DNA from: Rubellimicrobium roseum
Lineage (GTDB): Bacteria > Pseudomonadota > Alphaproteobacteria > Rhodobacterales > Rhodobacteraceae
NCBI RefSeq assembly: GCF_006152145.1
Contig: NZ_VDFV01000001.1
Span: 434,001 to 498,000 of the forward strand
Length of the DNA stretch: 64,000 nucleotides
Direction: 5' to 3'
Below, in pieces: positions 24,574 to 32,876 of this stretch. The position numbers were made by a program, and so were the translations under genes. How positions within the stretch are numbered: the stretch's first letter is position 1; every line of letters starts with the position of its first letter. Under the pieces are notes generated by a model, which was given only the letters and a program-made list of their open reading frames with translations, did not search any database and was not told the origin of the DNA.

Positions 24574-24957
24574 TCATTCGCTGTGGGTCTGGCCCGCGTC
24601 GCCGTCGTTGCCCCGCAGGGGCCCGTCGGTGCCGTCGCCCGGCTGCTTGCCCAGGACATCGCCGCGCAGGTCGGCGGGCTGGGCGTGGTCCGCCAGCCCC
24701 GGAGTCGCCTCGTGGGGGTGGCGCGCGGTCTCCTCGGCCCGCTGGAGGGCCTCCTGGTGGATGAAGCGGGCGTCGCAGTAGCCGCAGTCGACGTAGCCCT
24801 GCTCGCGCCCGATCGTGTACCAGACGCGGGGATGGCCCAGCGCGCCCTCGCCCCCGTCGCAGGACACGTGCCAGGAGGTGACGACCTTCACCTCGGGCGG
24901 CGGCAGGCCGTCAGGCGCCGGGTGGTCGATGCGGCGGATCATGATCTGCGTGCTCAT
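24574..24957 (-). CDS. zf-CHCC-type zinc-finger protein with long acidic tail
   Basis: The 127-residue protein has a small zinc-finger module (about residues 30-68): [19 protein letters not shown] and [13 protein letters not shown] supply the Cys/His ligands expected for the NDUFS6-like zf-CHCC family. The last 60 residues (from [15 protein letters not shown]) form a polar, Asp/Gly-rich tail that is unusually long for the family. I recall free-standing members as about 60-70 residues. The GGAG before ATG 24957 fits. The stop overlaps a possible polA start (ATGA), so the two genes are probably co-transcribed. Confidence 0.7.
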   Translation of the reverse strand: MSTQIMIRRIDHPAPDGLPPPEVKVVTSWHVSCDGGEGALGHPRVWYTIGREQGYVDCGYCDARFIHQEALQRAEETARHPHEATPGLADHAQPADLRGDVLGKQPGDGTDGPLRGNDGDAGQTHSE

Positions 24958-25023
24958 GGGCGGCTCCGTGGCTGGGTCGGCCCGTTCCTATACGAGCGCG
25001 GGGGCGGGGGGAAGGACAGGGCC

Positions 25024-25320
25024 CTATCTAGCCGGGCCGTCGAGCACGACCACGAAGGGATGCACCTCGACGGACACCAGCCCGCCGGCCACCGCGGGGT
25101 CCGCCTGCGCGATGGCGCGGGCGGCGGCCTCGTCGGGCGCCTCGAAGACGCAGAGCCCGTAGTCGCCGTTCGCGGCGCGTCCGGCGTAGCGGACCACGCC
25201 CTCGGCCTGGAGCCGCTGGAGATGGGCGAAGTGGCGGCCCATCAGCTCCATCTCGGGCGGCTGGAGCGTCGCGGCGAAGTCGGGGCGCGGCGCCAGGATG
25301 CGATAGGCGAAGGTGGGCAC
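25024..25320 (-). CDS. YciI family protein
   Basis: The 98-residue protein has the YCII ferredoxin-like alpha+beta barrel pattern: MPTFAYRILAPRPDFAATL, MGRHFAHLQRLQAEGVVRYAG, YGLCVFEAPDEAAARAIAQADP and a closing VEVHPFVVVL. The conserved His of the MGRHFAHL helix is present. Family members are small, probably catalytic or ligand-binding, with unknown substrates. GTG 25320 is chosen because GAGG lies 7 bases upstream and the reading frame before it is not conserved. It starts 8 bases after the HIT gene stop, so the two genes form a unit. Confidence 0.82.
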   Translation of the reverse strand: MPTFAYRILAPRPDFAATLQPPEMELMGRHFAHLQRLQAEGVVRYAGRAANGDYGLCVFEAPDEAAARAIAQADPAVAGGLVSVEVHPFVVVLDGPAR

Positions 25321-25328
25321 GGGCCGCC

Positions 25329-25691
25329 TCAGCGCGACAGCATCGGCCCGAGCGGCGCGCCGCCCAGGATGTGGACGTGGAAATGCGGCACCTCCTGCCC
25401 TCCGATCTCGCGGGCGTTGGCGATGCAGCGGAAGCCGGGCTCCAGCTCGGGCATCCGGCAGACCTCGGCCACGGCCGCCATGAAGCCCGCCTGCTCGACG
25501 GCCGTGGCCTCGGCGGCGAAGTGGTCGAGGCTCATGTAGGGGCCCTTGGGAATCACCAGGATGTGGACCGGGGCCTGCGGGCGCACGTCGTGGAAGGCGA
25601 GCGCGGTCTCGTTCTCGAAGACCGTCCTGGCCGGGATCTCGCCCCTCAGGATGCGCGCGAAGACGTTGCCGGGGTCGTAGTCGAACTGCAC
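25329..25691 (-). CDS. HIT family hydrolase (Hint-like)
   Basis: The 120-residue protein carries the histidine triad motif HFHVHILGG near its C-terminus and the Hint N-terminus NVFARILRGEIPARTVFENE. These enzymes hydrolyse nucleoside phosphoramidates such as AMP-lysine. GTG 25691 is preceded by AGGAGG at ideal spacing; the frame remains open for a further 63 codons upstream but that part is Arg/Pro-rich noise. It is the first gene of a two-gene unit with yciI. Confidence 0.9.
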   Translation of the reverse strand: MQFDYDPGNVFARILRGEIPARTVFENETALAFHDVRPQAPVHILVIPKGPYMSLDHFAAEATAVEQAGFMAAVAEVCRMPELEPGFRCIANAREIGGQEVPHFHVHILGGAPLGPMLSR

Positions 25692-25994
25692 GGGGCACCT
25701 CCTGAAGCGCGGGTCCCGGAGCGGGCCCTTCGGGCGCATCCTGACGGAGAGGCGCGGAGCGCGCCAGAGGGCTGCCGGTTCCCGACATCCGGGCAGCGCG
25801 GCGCGGAGGCCGGGCGGCCTGTGGCGGAGCCGCCACGTCCGCGATCTCGGTGACACCCCCACGTTTCGCCCGGAAGCCAATGCCGCTAAGCCTTTTGGAA
25901 GTCCGTTTCCCGACGGGCGGAGTTCAGCCGGCCCGCGCCGGCGCCAGGGTCGCGCGCCGCCACGGGGTTGATCCCATTCGCGTGAGGATTCTAG
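25692..25994. other. Intergenic region between HIT and sugar transferase genes
   Basis: About 300 bases separate two divergent genes. GC-rich inverted bits occur (CCGGGCGGCC and GGCGGAGCCGCC near 25811-25833). The stretch nearest the sugar transferase is less GC-rich (AAGCCTTTTGGAAGTCCG near 25891), where a promoter would fit. I see no gene, RNA gene or clear promoter consensus. Confidence 0.4.
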
Positions 25995-26858
25995 ATGGGC
26001 CCCATGACGAACCTCGACCCCACCGTCCGGCCCGGCCAGGGCACCAGCCCGGCTGCGACCAGGCGCCTGCCGCGGCGACGCAGGGCGCAGGGGCCGGCCG
26101 CCATGCCGATCTCACCCGAAGGCAAGCCGGCGCCGATGCCGTTCAGCAAGCGGATGTTCGACGTGTCGGTGGCGCTGACGCTCCTGCTGCTGCTCTGGCC
26201 CGTGCTGGTCGGGACGATGCTCGTGCTGCTTTTGGCCGAGGGGCGGCCGGTCTTCTACCTGGGGGAACGCATGTGTTCTCCCACGCGGTCCTTCATGCAG
26301 ATCAAGTTCCGCACGATGCGGGTGGGCGCCGACGCCGTGGGCGGGGTCACGGGGGGCGACAAGGCGGCCTCGATCTCGCCGCTCCACCGCATCCTGCGCC
26401 GCACGCGCGCCGACGAACTGCCGCAGCTCATCAACGTCTTGAAGGGCGACATGAGCCTCGTGGGGCCGCGCCCGCCGATGCGCTCCTATGTCGAGGCCTA
26501 TCCCGAGATCTACGGGCCCGTGCTCCAGAGCCGGCCCGGCATCACGGGCCTGGCCACGCTGCGCTTCCACCAGCACGAGGAATGGCTGCTGGGCCGGTGC
26601 CGCACCCACCGCGAGACCGAGGCGGTCTATCGCCGCCGCTGCATCCCTCGCAAGGCGCGGCTCGACCTCATCTACCAGCGCCGCCGCACGCTGTGGTTCG
26701 ACATCGCGCTCGTGTGCCAGACCGCCGGCAAGCCGTTCTGGCGGACCAAAGGCCGCAACGACTTCCCGCTGGCGCCGGTCGTGGCCCGGATCGAGCCGGC
26801 CGCCGCCTCGGCCGGGGTCGCGGTGCCGGTCCCCGCCGTCACCCACCCCGCCGAGTGA
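25995..26858 (+). CDS. Bacterial sugar transferase (exopolysaccharide initiation-type)
   Basis: The 287-residue protein has a polar N-terminal tail (about residues 1-45), a membrane helix (about 55-78) and the PF02397 sugar-transferase domain: KFRTMRVGADA, LRRTRADELPQLINVLKGDM, SLVGPRPPM and the SRPGITGLA segment. Such enzymes attach the first sugar phosphate to undecaprenyl phosphate for exopolysaccharide or O-antigen. TGAGGATT 6 bases before ATG 25995 supports the start. No other polysaccharide gene cluster follows, except a convergent galE, which may supply UDP-galactose. The lack of a large N-terminal membrane region marks it as the short type. Confidence 0.88.
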   Translation: MGPMTNLDPTVRPGQGTSPAATRRLPRRRRAQGPAAMPISPEGKPAPMPFSKRMFDVSVALTLLLLLWPVLVGTMLVLLLAEGRPVFYLGERMCSPTRSFMQIKFRTMRVGADAVGGVTGGDKAASISPLHRILRRTRADELPQLINVLKGDMSLVGPRPPMRSYVEAYPEIYGPVLQSRPGITGLATLRFHQHEEWLLGRCRTHRETEAVYRRRCIPRKARLDLIYQRRRTLWFDIALVCQTAGKPFWRTKGRNDFPLAPVVARIEPAAASAGVAVPVPAVTHPAE

Positions 26859-26865
26859 GGGCGCC

Positions 26866-27882
26866 TCAGCCCTCGCCGTAGCCCTGCGGGTTGGCGGACT
26901 GCCAGGCCCAGAGGCTCTGCACCATGTCGTCCACGCCGTAGCGTGCGGTCCAGTCCAGCTCGTGGTTGGCGCGGGACGCGTCGGCCCGCATCTCGGCGAT
27001 GTCGCCGGGGCGGCGGGGATGGACCTCGAAGGGCAGGTCGCGCCCCACGGCCCGGTTGAAGGCCGCGAGCATCTCCTTGACCGAGATCCCCTGCCCCGTG
27101 CCGATGTTGTAGGGCCGCGCCCCGTCCAGCGTGAGGAGCCGGTCGAGCGCCGCCACATGGGCCCGGGCGAGGTCGGTCACGTGGATGTAGTCGCGGATGC
27201 CGGTGCCGTCGGGCGTGGGATAGTCGTCGCCCCAGATCCGCAGGGCGTCGCGCCGCCCCGTCGCCACCTGCGCGAGGAAGGGCATGAGGTTCTCCGGCAC
27301 GCCGCGCGGGTCCTCGCCCATGCGGCCCGAGGCGTGCGCGCCCACGGGGTTGAAGTAGCGCAGCAGGATCGCCGCGCGGCCCTCCTCGGCCCCCGCCCAG
27401 TCGGTCAGGAGCCGTTCGGCCATGGCCTTGGTCTGGCCGTAGGTGTTGGTGGGCCGGATCGGGTGCGATTCGTCGAAGGGCAGGTAGTCGGGCTCGCCGT
27501 AGACGGTGGCGGAGGAGGAGAAGATGATCCGCCCGCAGCCCGCGGCCTCCATCGCGCGCAGGAGCGCCACGGTGCCCGCGAGGTTCACGTCGTAGTAGTC
27601 GGTCGGGCGCCTGGCGCTTTCGCCCACCGACTTGAGGCCGGCGAAGTGGATCACCGCGTCGGGGCGGAAGCGGGCGGCGGCGGCGGTGAGGCGCGCGGTG
27701 TCGCGGATGTCGGCTTCCTCGGTCTCGAACCAGCCGTTGGTCAGCTCGCGCACGCGGTCGAGCGCCTTGGGCGAGCTGTTGGCGAAGCTGTCCACGACCA
27801 GCGCCTCATGGCCCTGACCCAGGAGCTCGACCAGGGTGTGGCTGCCGATGTAGCCGGCGCCGCCGGTCACGAGAACGCGCAT
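26866..27882 (-). CDS. galE: UDP-glucose 4-epimerase
   Basis: The 338-residue extended SDR has the nucleotide-binding motif TGGAGYIGSHT at the N-terminus. Its active site has Ser in IIFSSSATVYG and Tyr-Lys in NTYGQTKAMAE, and the family strands RYFNPVGAHASG and YNIGTGQGISV are present. It interconverts UDP-glucose and UDP-galactose. The length is normal. AAGGAC 6 bases before ATG 27882 supports the start. It converges with the sugar-transferase gene with only a 7-base gap; pairing of the two suggests exopolysaccharide precursor supply. Confidence 0.94.
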   Translation of the reverse strand: MRVLVTGGAGYIGSHTLVELLGQGHEALVVDSFANSSPKALDRVRELTNGWFETEEADIRDTARLTAAAARFRPDAVIHFAGLKSVGESARRPTDYYDVNLAGTVALLRAMEAAGCGRIIFSSSATVYGEPDYLPFDESHPIRPTNTYGQTKAMAERLLTDWAGAEEGRAAILLRYFNPVGAHASGRMGEDPRGVPENLMPFLAQVATGRRDALRIWGDDYPTPDGTGIRDYIHVTDLARAHVAALDRLLTLDGARPYNIGTGQGISVKEMLAAFNRAVGRDLPFEVHPRRPGDIAEMRADASRANHELDWTARYGVDDMVQSLWAWQSANPQGYGEG

Positions 27883-27951
27883 CTGTTGTCCTTTGGTTGA
27901 TGAGCCGGGGGATAGCGACCGGCCGGGCGGGGCGGTTCCCGCCGGCCGGGA

Positions 27952-29958
27952 TCAGGCACGGGCGAGCCGGGCGCGGCCCTGGGCGGTGACCCGCAGGCGG
28001 GCCTCGACGAAGACGCGCTGCCCTTCGATCTCGGCCTCGCGGCGGTCGAGGGCGTGGCGCAGCTCGACCTCGTCCGCCCCGGCGGCGCGGGCGCGGGTCG
28101 TGGCCTCGGCGTCGAGCGCCTGCGTCAGGGCGGCCAGGGCCTCGTCGGGGTCGGCGAAGCGCTGGGGGCCGGAGGGCAGATGGGCCACGAAGGCGCCGGG
28201 GGCGGGGCTCGTCACGGTGGCCTCGACGCTGCCGGCCACGCGGCCCACCACGGCGCCCACGGCGTTGGCGACCTCGGCGTGGTCGGGGATGGCGACGCGG
28301 GTGCCAAGGCGCAGGCCCACGGCCGGGTAATGGGTGCGCGCCGAGGCACCCAGCGCCACGACGGGGAGGTTCAGGGCGAGGCTGGTGCGGACAAGGCCCG
28401 CATGGCCGTCGAGCCCGGCCTGGGCGAGCGCGTGGCGGGCGAGCTTTTCGGGCTCGGCCCAGGGGCGGCTGTCCTCGGCGAAGGCCGCTTCGAGGAGCGC
28501 CAGCGCCGTCTGCTCGGTCACGCGGTCGAGGATGCGGCGGGCGAGCGCGGGCGCGTCGGGGGCGAGCCGGTCGCCCGCGCCGGTCGGGCGGCGCGCGAAG
28601 AGCGCGAGGGCCTTCTGCGCGGCCTCCCCGTCGAAATCGGCCTGGAGGTGGAGGACATGGGCGGCGTCGGTGGGGGTGACGGCCGAGATCATGGCCTGCC
28701 CGCGCGCGACGAGGCGGTTGAGGGCCGTGCCCTCGGGGCGGGACAGGACCGCCTGCGCGTAGGGCAGCGGTCCCGCGGCGAGGCGCGCGGCCACCGCCGA
28801 TTCGCGCGCGTCGAGCCCCGGGGGCAGCGCGCCCGCCCAGAGCGGCAGGACGAAGCGTCCGGCGTCCTCGGGCACGCGGTCCTGCGCGAGCGCCGCGTCG
28901 AGGGCGCGATGGACCATCGCCCCGTGATCGCGGGCGAGCAGCGATACGGGGACGACGCGGCGGGGGCCGAGGTTGAGGTCGCCCGTGAGGCCGGGGAGGA
29001 GATGCACCTCCGAATCGCCCCCCAGGCCCCAGGTCCGCATGGCGACGGCCTCGACCATGGTGCGCCAGGGCCCGACGCGGGCGCCCTCGGGGTCGATCAT
29101 GGGGCGGCCGTCGCGCAGGAGGCAGATGTCGGTCGTCGTGCCGCCGATGTCGGACACCAGGGCCAGCGGCTCCCGCGCGAGCCAGGCGGCGCCGGCGGCC
29201 GAGGCGGCGGGGCCCGAGAGGATCGTCTCGATGGGCTTCTCGTGCGCGACCGCCGCCGCCATGAGAGCGCCATCGCCGCGCACCACCATCAGCGGCGCGC
29301 GGATGCCCACGGCCCGCAGGTGCCCCTCGCAGGCGGCCACGAGCCGGTCGATGAGGCCGATCAGGCGGGCGTTCAGCAGCGCCGTCAGCGCCCGGCGCGG
29401 GCCGCCCAGCGCCGAGGACAGCTCGTGGGAGCAGGTGACGGGCAGGCCCGTGACGCGGCGGGCGAGGTCGCGGGCGGCGATCTCGTGCGCGGGGTTGCGG
29501 GTGGCGAAACGGGCGGCGACGGCGAGGCCGGTGAGCCCCTCGGGCAAGGCGCGCAGGGCCGTTTCGAGTCCGGCCATGTCCAGAGGAGCGACCTCGTTGC
29601 CGCCGTGGTCGTGGCCGCCCCGAAGGCGGATCAGGGGATCGCCGCGCAGCGCCTCGGGCAGGCCGTCGCGCCCGAGGTCGCCCTCGTCGAAGCCGATGGC
29701 GAGGAGGGCGGCGCGGCCCCCCTGCCCTTCCACCAGCGCGTTGGTGGCGAGCGTGGTGGACAGGGAGACGAGCGCCACCTGCGATGGCGCGACGCCCGCC
29801 TGCGCCAGAACCGCGTCGATGGCGGCGCCCACGCCGATCGACAGGTCGGGGCGCGAGGTCAGCGCCTTGGCCCGGGCGAGCACGCGCGTCTCGCCCTCGT
29901 CCAGCAGAGCGGCATCGGTGTAGGTGCCGCCGGTGTCGACGCCGAGAAGAACGGTCAT
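27952..29958 (-). CDS. hyuA: Hydantoinase/oxoprolinase family protein, HyuA-like
   Basis: The 668-residue protein begins LLGVDTGGTYTDAALLDEGE, the ATP-binding signature of the Hydant_A_N domain. It continues through the Hydantoinase_A domain (LVSDIGGTTTDICLL near residue 265, MVRGDGALM-like VVRGDGALMAAA). Family members are ATP-dependent ring-opening enzymes for hydantoins or 5-oxoproline, or acetone carboxylase subunits, and usually need a HyuB partner. No hyuB is present here. ATG 29958 is chosen because it starts exactly at the conserved domain. It follows the ABC importer genes on the same strand, separated by a gap holding the 24-nt repeat, so it may be the last gene of the pyrimidine/hydantoin locus. 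Confidence 0.85.
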   Translation of the reverse strand: MTVLLGVDTGGTYTDAALLDEGETRVLARAKALTSRPDLSIGVGAAIDAVLAQAGVAPSQVALVSLSTTLATNALVEGQGGRAALLAIGFDEGDLGRDGLPEALRGDPLIRLRGGHDHGGNEVAPLDMAGLETALRALPEGLTGLAVAARFATRNPAHEIAARDLARRVTGLPVTCSHELSSALGGPRRALTALLNARLIGLIDRLVAACEGHLRAVGIRAPLMVVRGDGALMAAAVAHEKPIETILSGPAASAAGAAWLAREPLALVSDIGGTTTDICLLRDGRPMIDPEGARVGPWRTMVEAVAMRTWGLGGDSEVHLLPGLTGDLNLGPRRVVPVSLLARDHGAMVHRALDAALAQDRVPEDAGRFVLPLWAGALPPGLDARESAVAARLAAGPLPYAQAVLSRPEGTALNRLVARGQAMISAVTPTDAAHVLHLQADFDGEAAQKALALFARRPTGAGDRLAPDAPALARRILDRVTEQTALALLEAAFAEDSRPWAEPEKLARHALAQAGLDGHAGLVRTSLALNLPVVALGASARTHYPAVGLRLGTRVAIPDHAEVANAVGAVVGRVAGSVEATVTSPAPGAFVAHLPSGPQRFADPDEALAALTQALDAEATTRARAAGADEVELRHALDRREAEIEGQRVFVEARLRVTAQGRARLARA

Positions 29959-29985
29959 GGGGGTGCGGGCTCCGGCGGAGGAAGG

Positions 29986-30009
29986 GCGTATTTGGGCCAA
30001 GTTGATGGG
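29986..30009 (+). repeat. 24-nt dispersed intergenic repeat, copy 2
   Basis: This is base-for-base identical to the copy at 10977-11000. It is embedded in the gap between the ABC substrate-binding gene and the HyuA-like gene, in the opposite orientation relative to the surrounding genes. Exact conservation over 24 bases between two unrelated intergenic sites indicates a dispersed element rather than chance. Confidence 0.7.
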
Positions 30010-30030
30010 CAAGGGCCCCGGAACGGGAAC

Positions 30031-30056
30031 GGGCGCGGAGGGAGGCCCCCGCGCCC
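30031..30056 (-). terminator. Hairpin after the substrate-binding protein gene
   Basis: GGGCGCGG (30031-30038) can pair with CCGCGCCC (30049-30056). It lies 18 bases beyond the stop of the substrate-binding gene. No U-run follows on the minus strand, so it may only attenuate or stabilise the transcript. Confidence 0.3.
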
Positions 30057-30074
30057 GCTGGAAGGGTCAGGCGC

Positions 30075-31061
30075 TCACTGCGCCTTGGCGGCGTCCGTCA
30101 CGGCGGCGGTCCAGGCGCCCTCGGGCGTCGCGCTGATGACGGGGGCCGAGCCGCCGGCCATCAGGGTCGCCACCGTCCGCTCGTAGGCGGCGGGGTCGAG
30201 CGCGGGGTCGGCGTCGGTGATGAGCTTGGCGATCTCGCCCATCATGCGGGTCTGGTGCTCGATGGTCTGGGCGCCGGTCTCGTCGTTGTCGAGGACGATC
30301 TGGGCGGCCTCCTCGGGGTTTTCCTTGGCCCATTCCCAGCCCCTCATGGAGGCGCGCACGAAGCGGGCCATCCTGTCGACGAAGGCCGGGTCCTGAAGGT
30401 TCTCCTCCAGCACGTAGAGGCCGTCCTCCAGGGTGGCGACGCCCTGGTCCTCGTACTTGAAGTTCACCAACTCCTCGGGCGTCACGCCCGCGTCGAGCAC
30501 CTGGCCGTATTCGTTGTAGGTCATGGTGCTGATGCAGTCGGCCTGGCGCTGGATCAGCGGATCGACGTTGAAGCCCTGCTTCAGGACCTCGACCCCGTCC
30601 TCGTCCTTGCCGTCGGTGGCGACGCCGAGCTGGGACATCCAGGACAGGAAGGGATATTCGTTGCCCGAGAACCAGACGCCCAGCGTGTGGTTCGGGAAGT
30701 CCTCGGGGCTTTCGATGCCGGTGTCGGCCCAGCAGGTGAGCTGCATGCCCGAGGCGTCGAAGGGCTGGGCGATGTTGACGAGGGGCACCCCCGCCTCGCG
30801 CGCGGCGAGCGCCGCGGGCATCCATTCCACGATCACGTCGGCGCCGCCGCCCGCGATCACCTGCGTGGGCGCCACGTCCGGGCCGCCGGGCAGGATGGTG
30901 ACGTCGAGGTTCTCCTCGTCGTAGAAGCCTTGCTCCTGGGCCGCGTAGTAGCCCGCGAACTGGGCCTGCGTCACCCACTTGAGCTGGAGCGTGACCGCGT
31001 CCTGGGCGAAGGCCGGAACGGCCAGCGTGCCCAGCGCCGAAGCCAGAAGCAGTTTCCTCAT
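30075..31061 (-). CDS. ABC transporter substrate-binding protein (NMT1/THI5-like)
   Basis: The 328-residue periplasmic protein has a signal peptide (about residues 1-19, ending VPAFAQ). The NMT1/THI5 fold shows in LKWVTQAQFAGYYAAQEQGFYDEE and PGGPDVAPTQVIAGGGADV. This family carries pyrimidines or their relatives, nitrate, sulfonates and thiamine precursors. Its location between permease genes and pyrimidine-degrading enzymes points to a pyrimidine, hydantoin or ureide ligand; that is inferred from context. GGGGAA before ATG 31061 fits. It is the last gene of the four-gene ABC unit that runs ATPase, permease, permease, binding protein. Confidence 0.88.
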   Translation of the reverse strand: MRKLLLASALGTLAVPAFAQDAVTLQLKWVTQAQFAGYYAAQEQGFYDEENLDVTILPGGPDVAPTQVIAGGGADVIVEWMPAALAAREAGVPLVNIAQPFDASGMQLTCWADTGIESPEDFPNHTLGVWFSGNEYPFLSWMSQLGVATDGKDEDGVEVLKQGFNVDPLIQRQADCISTMTYNEYGQVLDAGVTPEELVNFKYEDQGVATLEDGLYVLEENLQDPAFVDRMARFVRASMRGWEWAKENPEEAAQIVLDNDETGAQTIEHQTRMMGEIAKLITDADPALDPAAYERTVATLMAGGSAPVISATPEGAWTAAVTDAAKAQ

Positions 31062-31083
31062 GTGTTCGTTCCCCTGTTGGTTG

Positions 31084-31929
31084 TTATGTGCGTTGCGACG
31101 GGTGCCAGAAGGTCACCCCCCGTTCGATGAGCGAGATGATGCCGTAGACGGCGCTGCCCGCAAGGGCCCCCACCAGGATCGCCGCCCAGACCATGTCGAG
31201 CTGCAGCGCCCCGTTCGAGGTCGAGATGCGGAAGCCGATCCCCTGCGTGGGCGAGCCGAAGAACTCGGCCACGATGGCGCCGATCATGGCGAGGGTGAAG
31301 GCGACCTTGAGGCCGTTGAAGACGAAGGGCATGGCGGCGGGCAGGCGCAGCTTGAACAGGGTGGGCCAGTAGCCCGCCCCGTAGGTCCGCATGAGGTCGC
31401 GCTGCATCTGCGTCGTGTCCTGCAGGCCCGCCACGGTGTTCACCAGCATGGGGAAGAAGACCATCAGGACCACGACGGCGGCCTTGGACTGCCAGCCGAA
31501 GCCGAACCACATCACCATGATGGGCGCGACGCCCACGATGGGCAGCGCGGCCATGAAGCTGCCCACCGGAAGGAGCCCGCGCCGCAGCACGTCGTAGCGG
31601 TCCACCAGCACCGCCACGACCAGCGCGGCGGCGACCCCGATGGCGAGGCCCGAGAGCGCGCCCTTGAGGATCGTCTGCACGAAGTCGCCCCACAGGATCG
31701 GCAGGTTGCCCGCGAAGGTCGCGCCGATGCGGCTGGGGGCCGGAAGGATCGCCGGGGGAACCTCCAGCCCGCGCACCAGCAGTTCCCAGACCAACAGCAC
31801 GGTGGCGCCGAAGATCAGCGGCACGGCCGTGCGCACGACGGGGCTGCGATGGCGCCCCCCCCGCGTGAGCCAGCCATTGAGCGCCCAGGCCCCGATCCAG
31901 ACGAGGATCGCGAGGATCACGAGCATCAT
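31084..31929 (-). CDS. ABC transporter permease (second)
   Basis: The 281-residue BPD_transp_1-type permease has six hydrophobic segments. The EAA-like coupling loop is MRTYGAGYWPTLFKLRLPAAMPFVFNGLK (family positions about 190-218). The start ATG overlaps the previous permease stop by 4 bases (ATGA), a translational-coupling arrangement; a second ATG follows directly. With the other permease it forms the membrane channel of the NMT1/THI5-type importer. The two permeases differ clearly in sequence and probably form a heterodimer. Confidence 0.9.
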   Translation of the reverse strand: MMLVILAILVWIGAWALNGWLTRGGRHRSPVVRTAVPLIFGATVLLVWELLVRGLEVPPAILPAPSRIGATFAGNLPILWGDFVQTILKGALSGLAIGVAAALVVAVLVDRYDVLRRGLLPVGSFMAALPIVGVAPIMVMWFGFGWQSKAAVVVLMVFFPMLVNTVAGLQDTTQMQRDLMRTYGAGYWPTLFKLRLPAAMPFVFNGLKVAFTLAMIGAIVAEFFGSPTQGIGFRISTSNGALQLDMVWAAILVGALAGSAVYGIISLIERGVTFWHPSQRT

Positions 31930-32876
31930 GCGGGCACCCCCATGGCGCGCAGCGTGCGCCGCTCGAGCCAGCCCATGAGCCAGACGAGGAAGGCGGCCAG
32001 CACCGCCGCCATCAGCAGCGCGGCCCAGATCTGGGTGGTCTGGCCGTAGTAGCTGCCCGCCAGCATCCGGGCGCCCAGGCCTCCGCGCTGGACGGGCAGC
32101 TCGCCCACGATGGTGCCCACGAGCGCTGCCGCGATGGCGATCTTGAGCGAGGCGAAGAGATAAGGGACCGAGGCCGGCAGACGCAGCTTCCACAGCGTCT
32201 CGGCCTGGGTGGCGGACCAGGTGTGCATCTGGTCGAGCTGCATCCGGTCGGGCGCGCGCAGGCCCTTCACCATGCCGACCACCACCGGAAAGAAGGACAG
32301 GTAGGCCGAGATGACGGCCTTGGGCAGCAGGCCCTGCACGCCCACCGAGTTCATGACCACGATGATCATGGGGGCGAGGGCCACGATGGGGATGGTCTGG
32401 CTGATGACGGCCCAGGGCATCACGCTCATGTCCATCGCGCGGTTGTGGACGATGCCGATGGCGAGGAGCACCCCGGCCGCGGCCCCGATCAGGAAGCCCA
32501 CGACCGTCGCGCCCAGCGTGACGCCCGCGTGATAGACCAGCGACCGGTTGGACAGCTCGCCCGTCTGAAAGAAGCCCCGGCGCCCGAAGACCTCCTCGCC
32601 GATGGTGCTGGCGTAAAGCTCCTGCGCGACCTGGTGCGGCGCGGGCAGGCGCGGGCGCTCCTGCGCCCAGCCGTTCAGCGCCACCGAGGGGTTGCGCAAC
32701 GCCAGCGCCCAGGCGGAACGGTCCTGCCGCTCGGCGGCGGTGCCGCCCCAGACCTCGGCGCCGCCGCGCTCGGCCTCGGTCACGACCTCGCGGATGTTCA
32801 TGGGGATGGCGGCCACGTACCAGAGCGCGAGGAGCGCCATCACCACCCAGAGGACAGGAAGGACCGCGCGCCGCAT
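31926..32876 (-). CDS. ABC transporter permease (first)
   Basis: The 316-residue permease is longer than usual at the N-terminus. After the first helix (about residues 5-24) comes a polar segment of some 80 residues (ERGGAEVWGGTAAERQDRS to QVAQELYAS) that should lie outside the membrane. The BPD_transp_1 core follows, with coupling loop HTWSATQAETLWKLRLPASVP. It starts at the ATG sharing one base with the ATPase stop (TGATG) and ends inside the next permease start, so ATPase and both permeases are translated as one chain of overlapping genes. Confidence 0.9.
   Translation of the reverse strand: MRRAVLPVLWVVMALLALWYVAAIPMNIREVVTEAERGGAEVWGGTAAERQDRSAWALALRNPSVALNGWAQERPRLPAPHQVAQELYASTIGEEVFGRRGFFQTGELSNRSLVYHAGVTLGATVVGFLIGAAAGVLLAIGIVHNRAMDMSVMPWAVISQTIPIVALAPMIIVVMNSVGVQGLLPKAVISAYLSFFPVVVGMVKGLRAPDRMQLDQMHTWSATQAETLWKLRLPASVPYLFASLKIAIAAALVGTIVGELPVQRGGLGARMLAGSYYGQTTQIWAALLMAAVLAAFLVWLMGWLERRTLRAMGVPA

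Noticed and set aside
21749-24781. 1010-codon plus-strand frame across polA
   Set aside because: It is antisense to complete Pol I motifs, and its product has no recognisable sequence. It is a shadow frame.
25692-25880. Extended N-terminus of the HIT protein from the upstream open frame
   Set aside because: AGGAGG sits directly before GTG 25691, and the upstream part is Arg/Pro-rich without HIT-family similarity.
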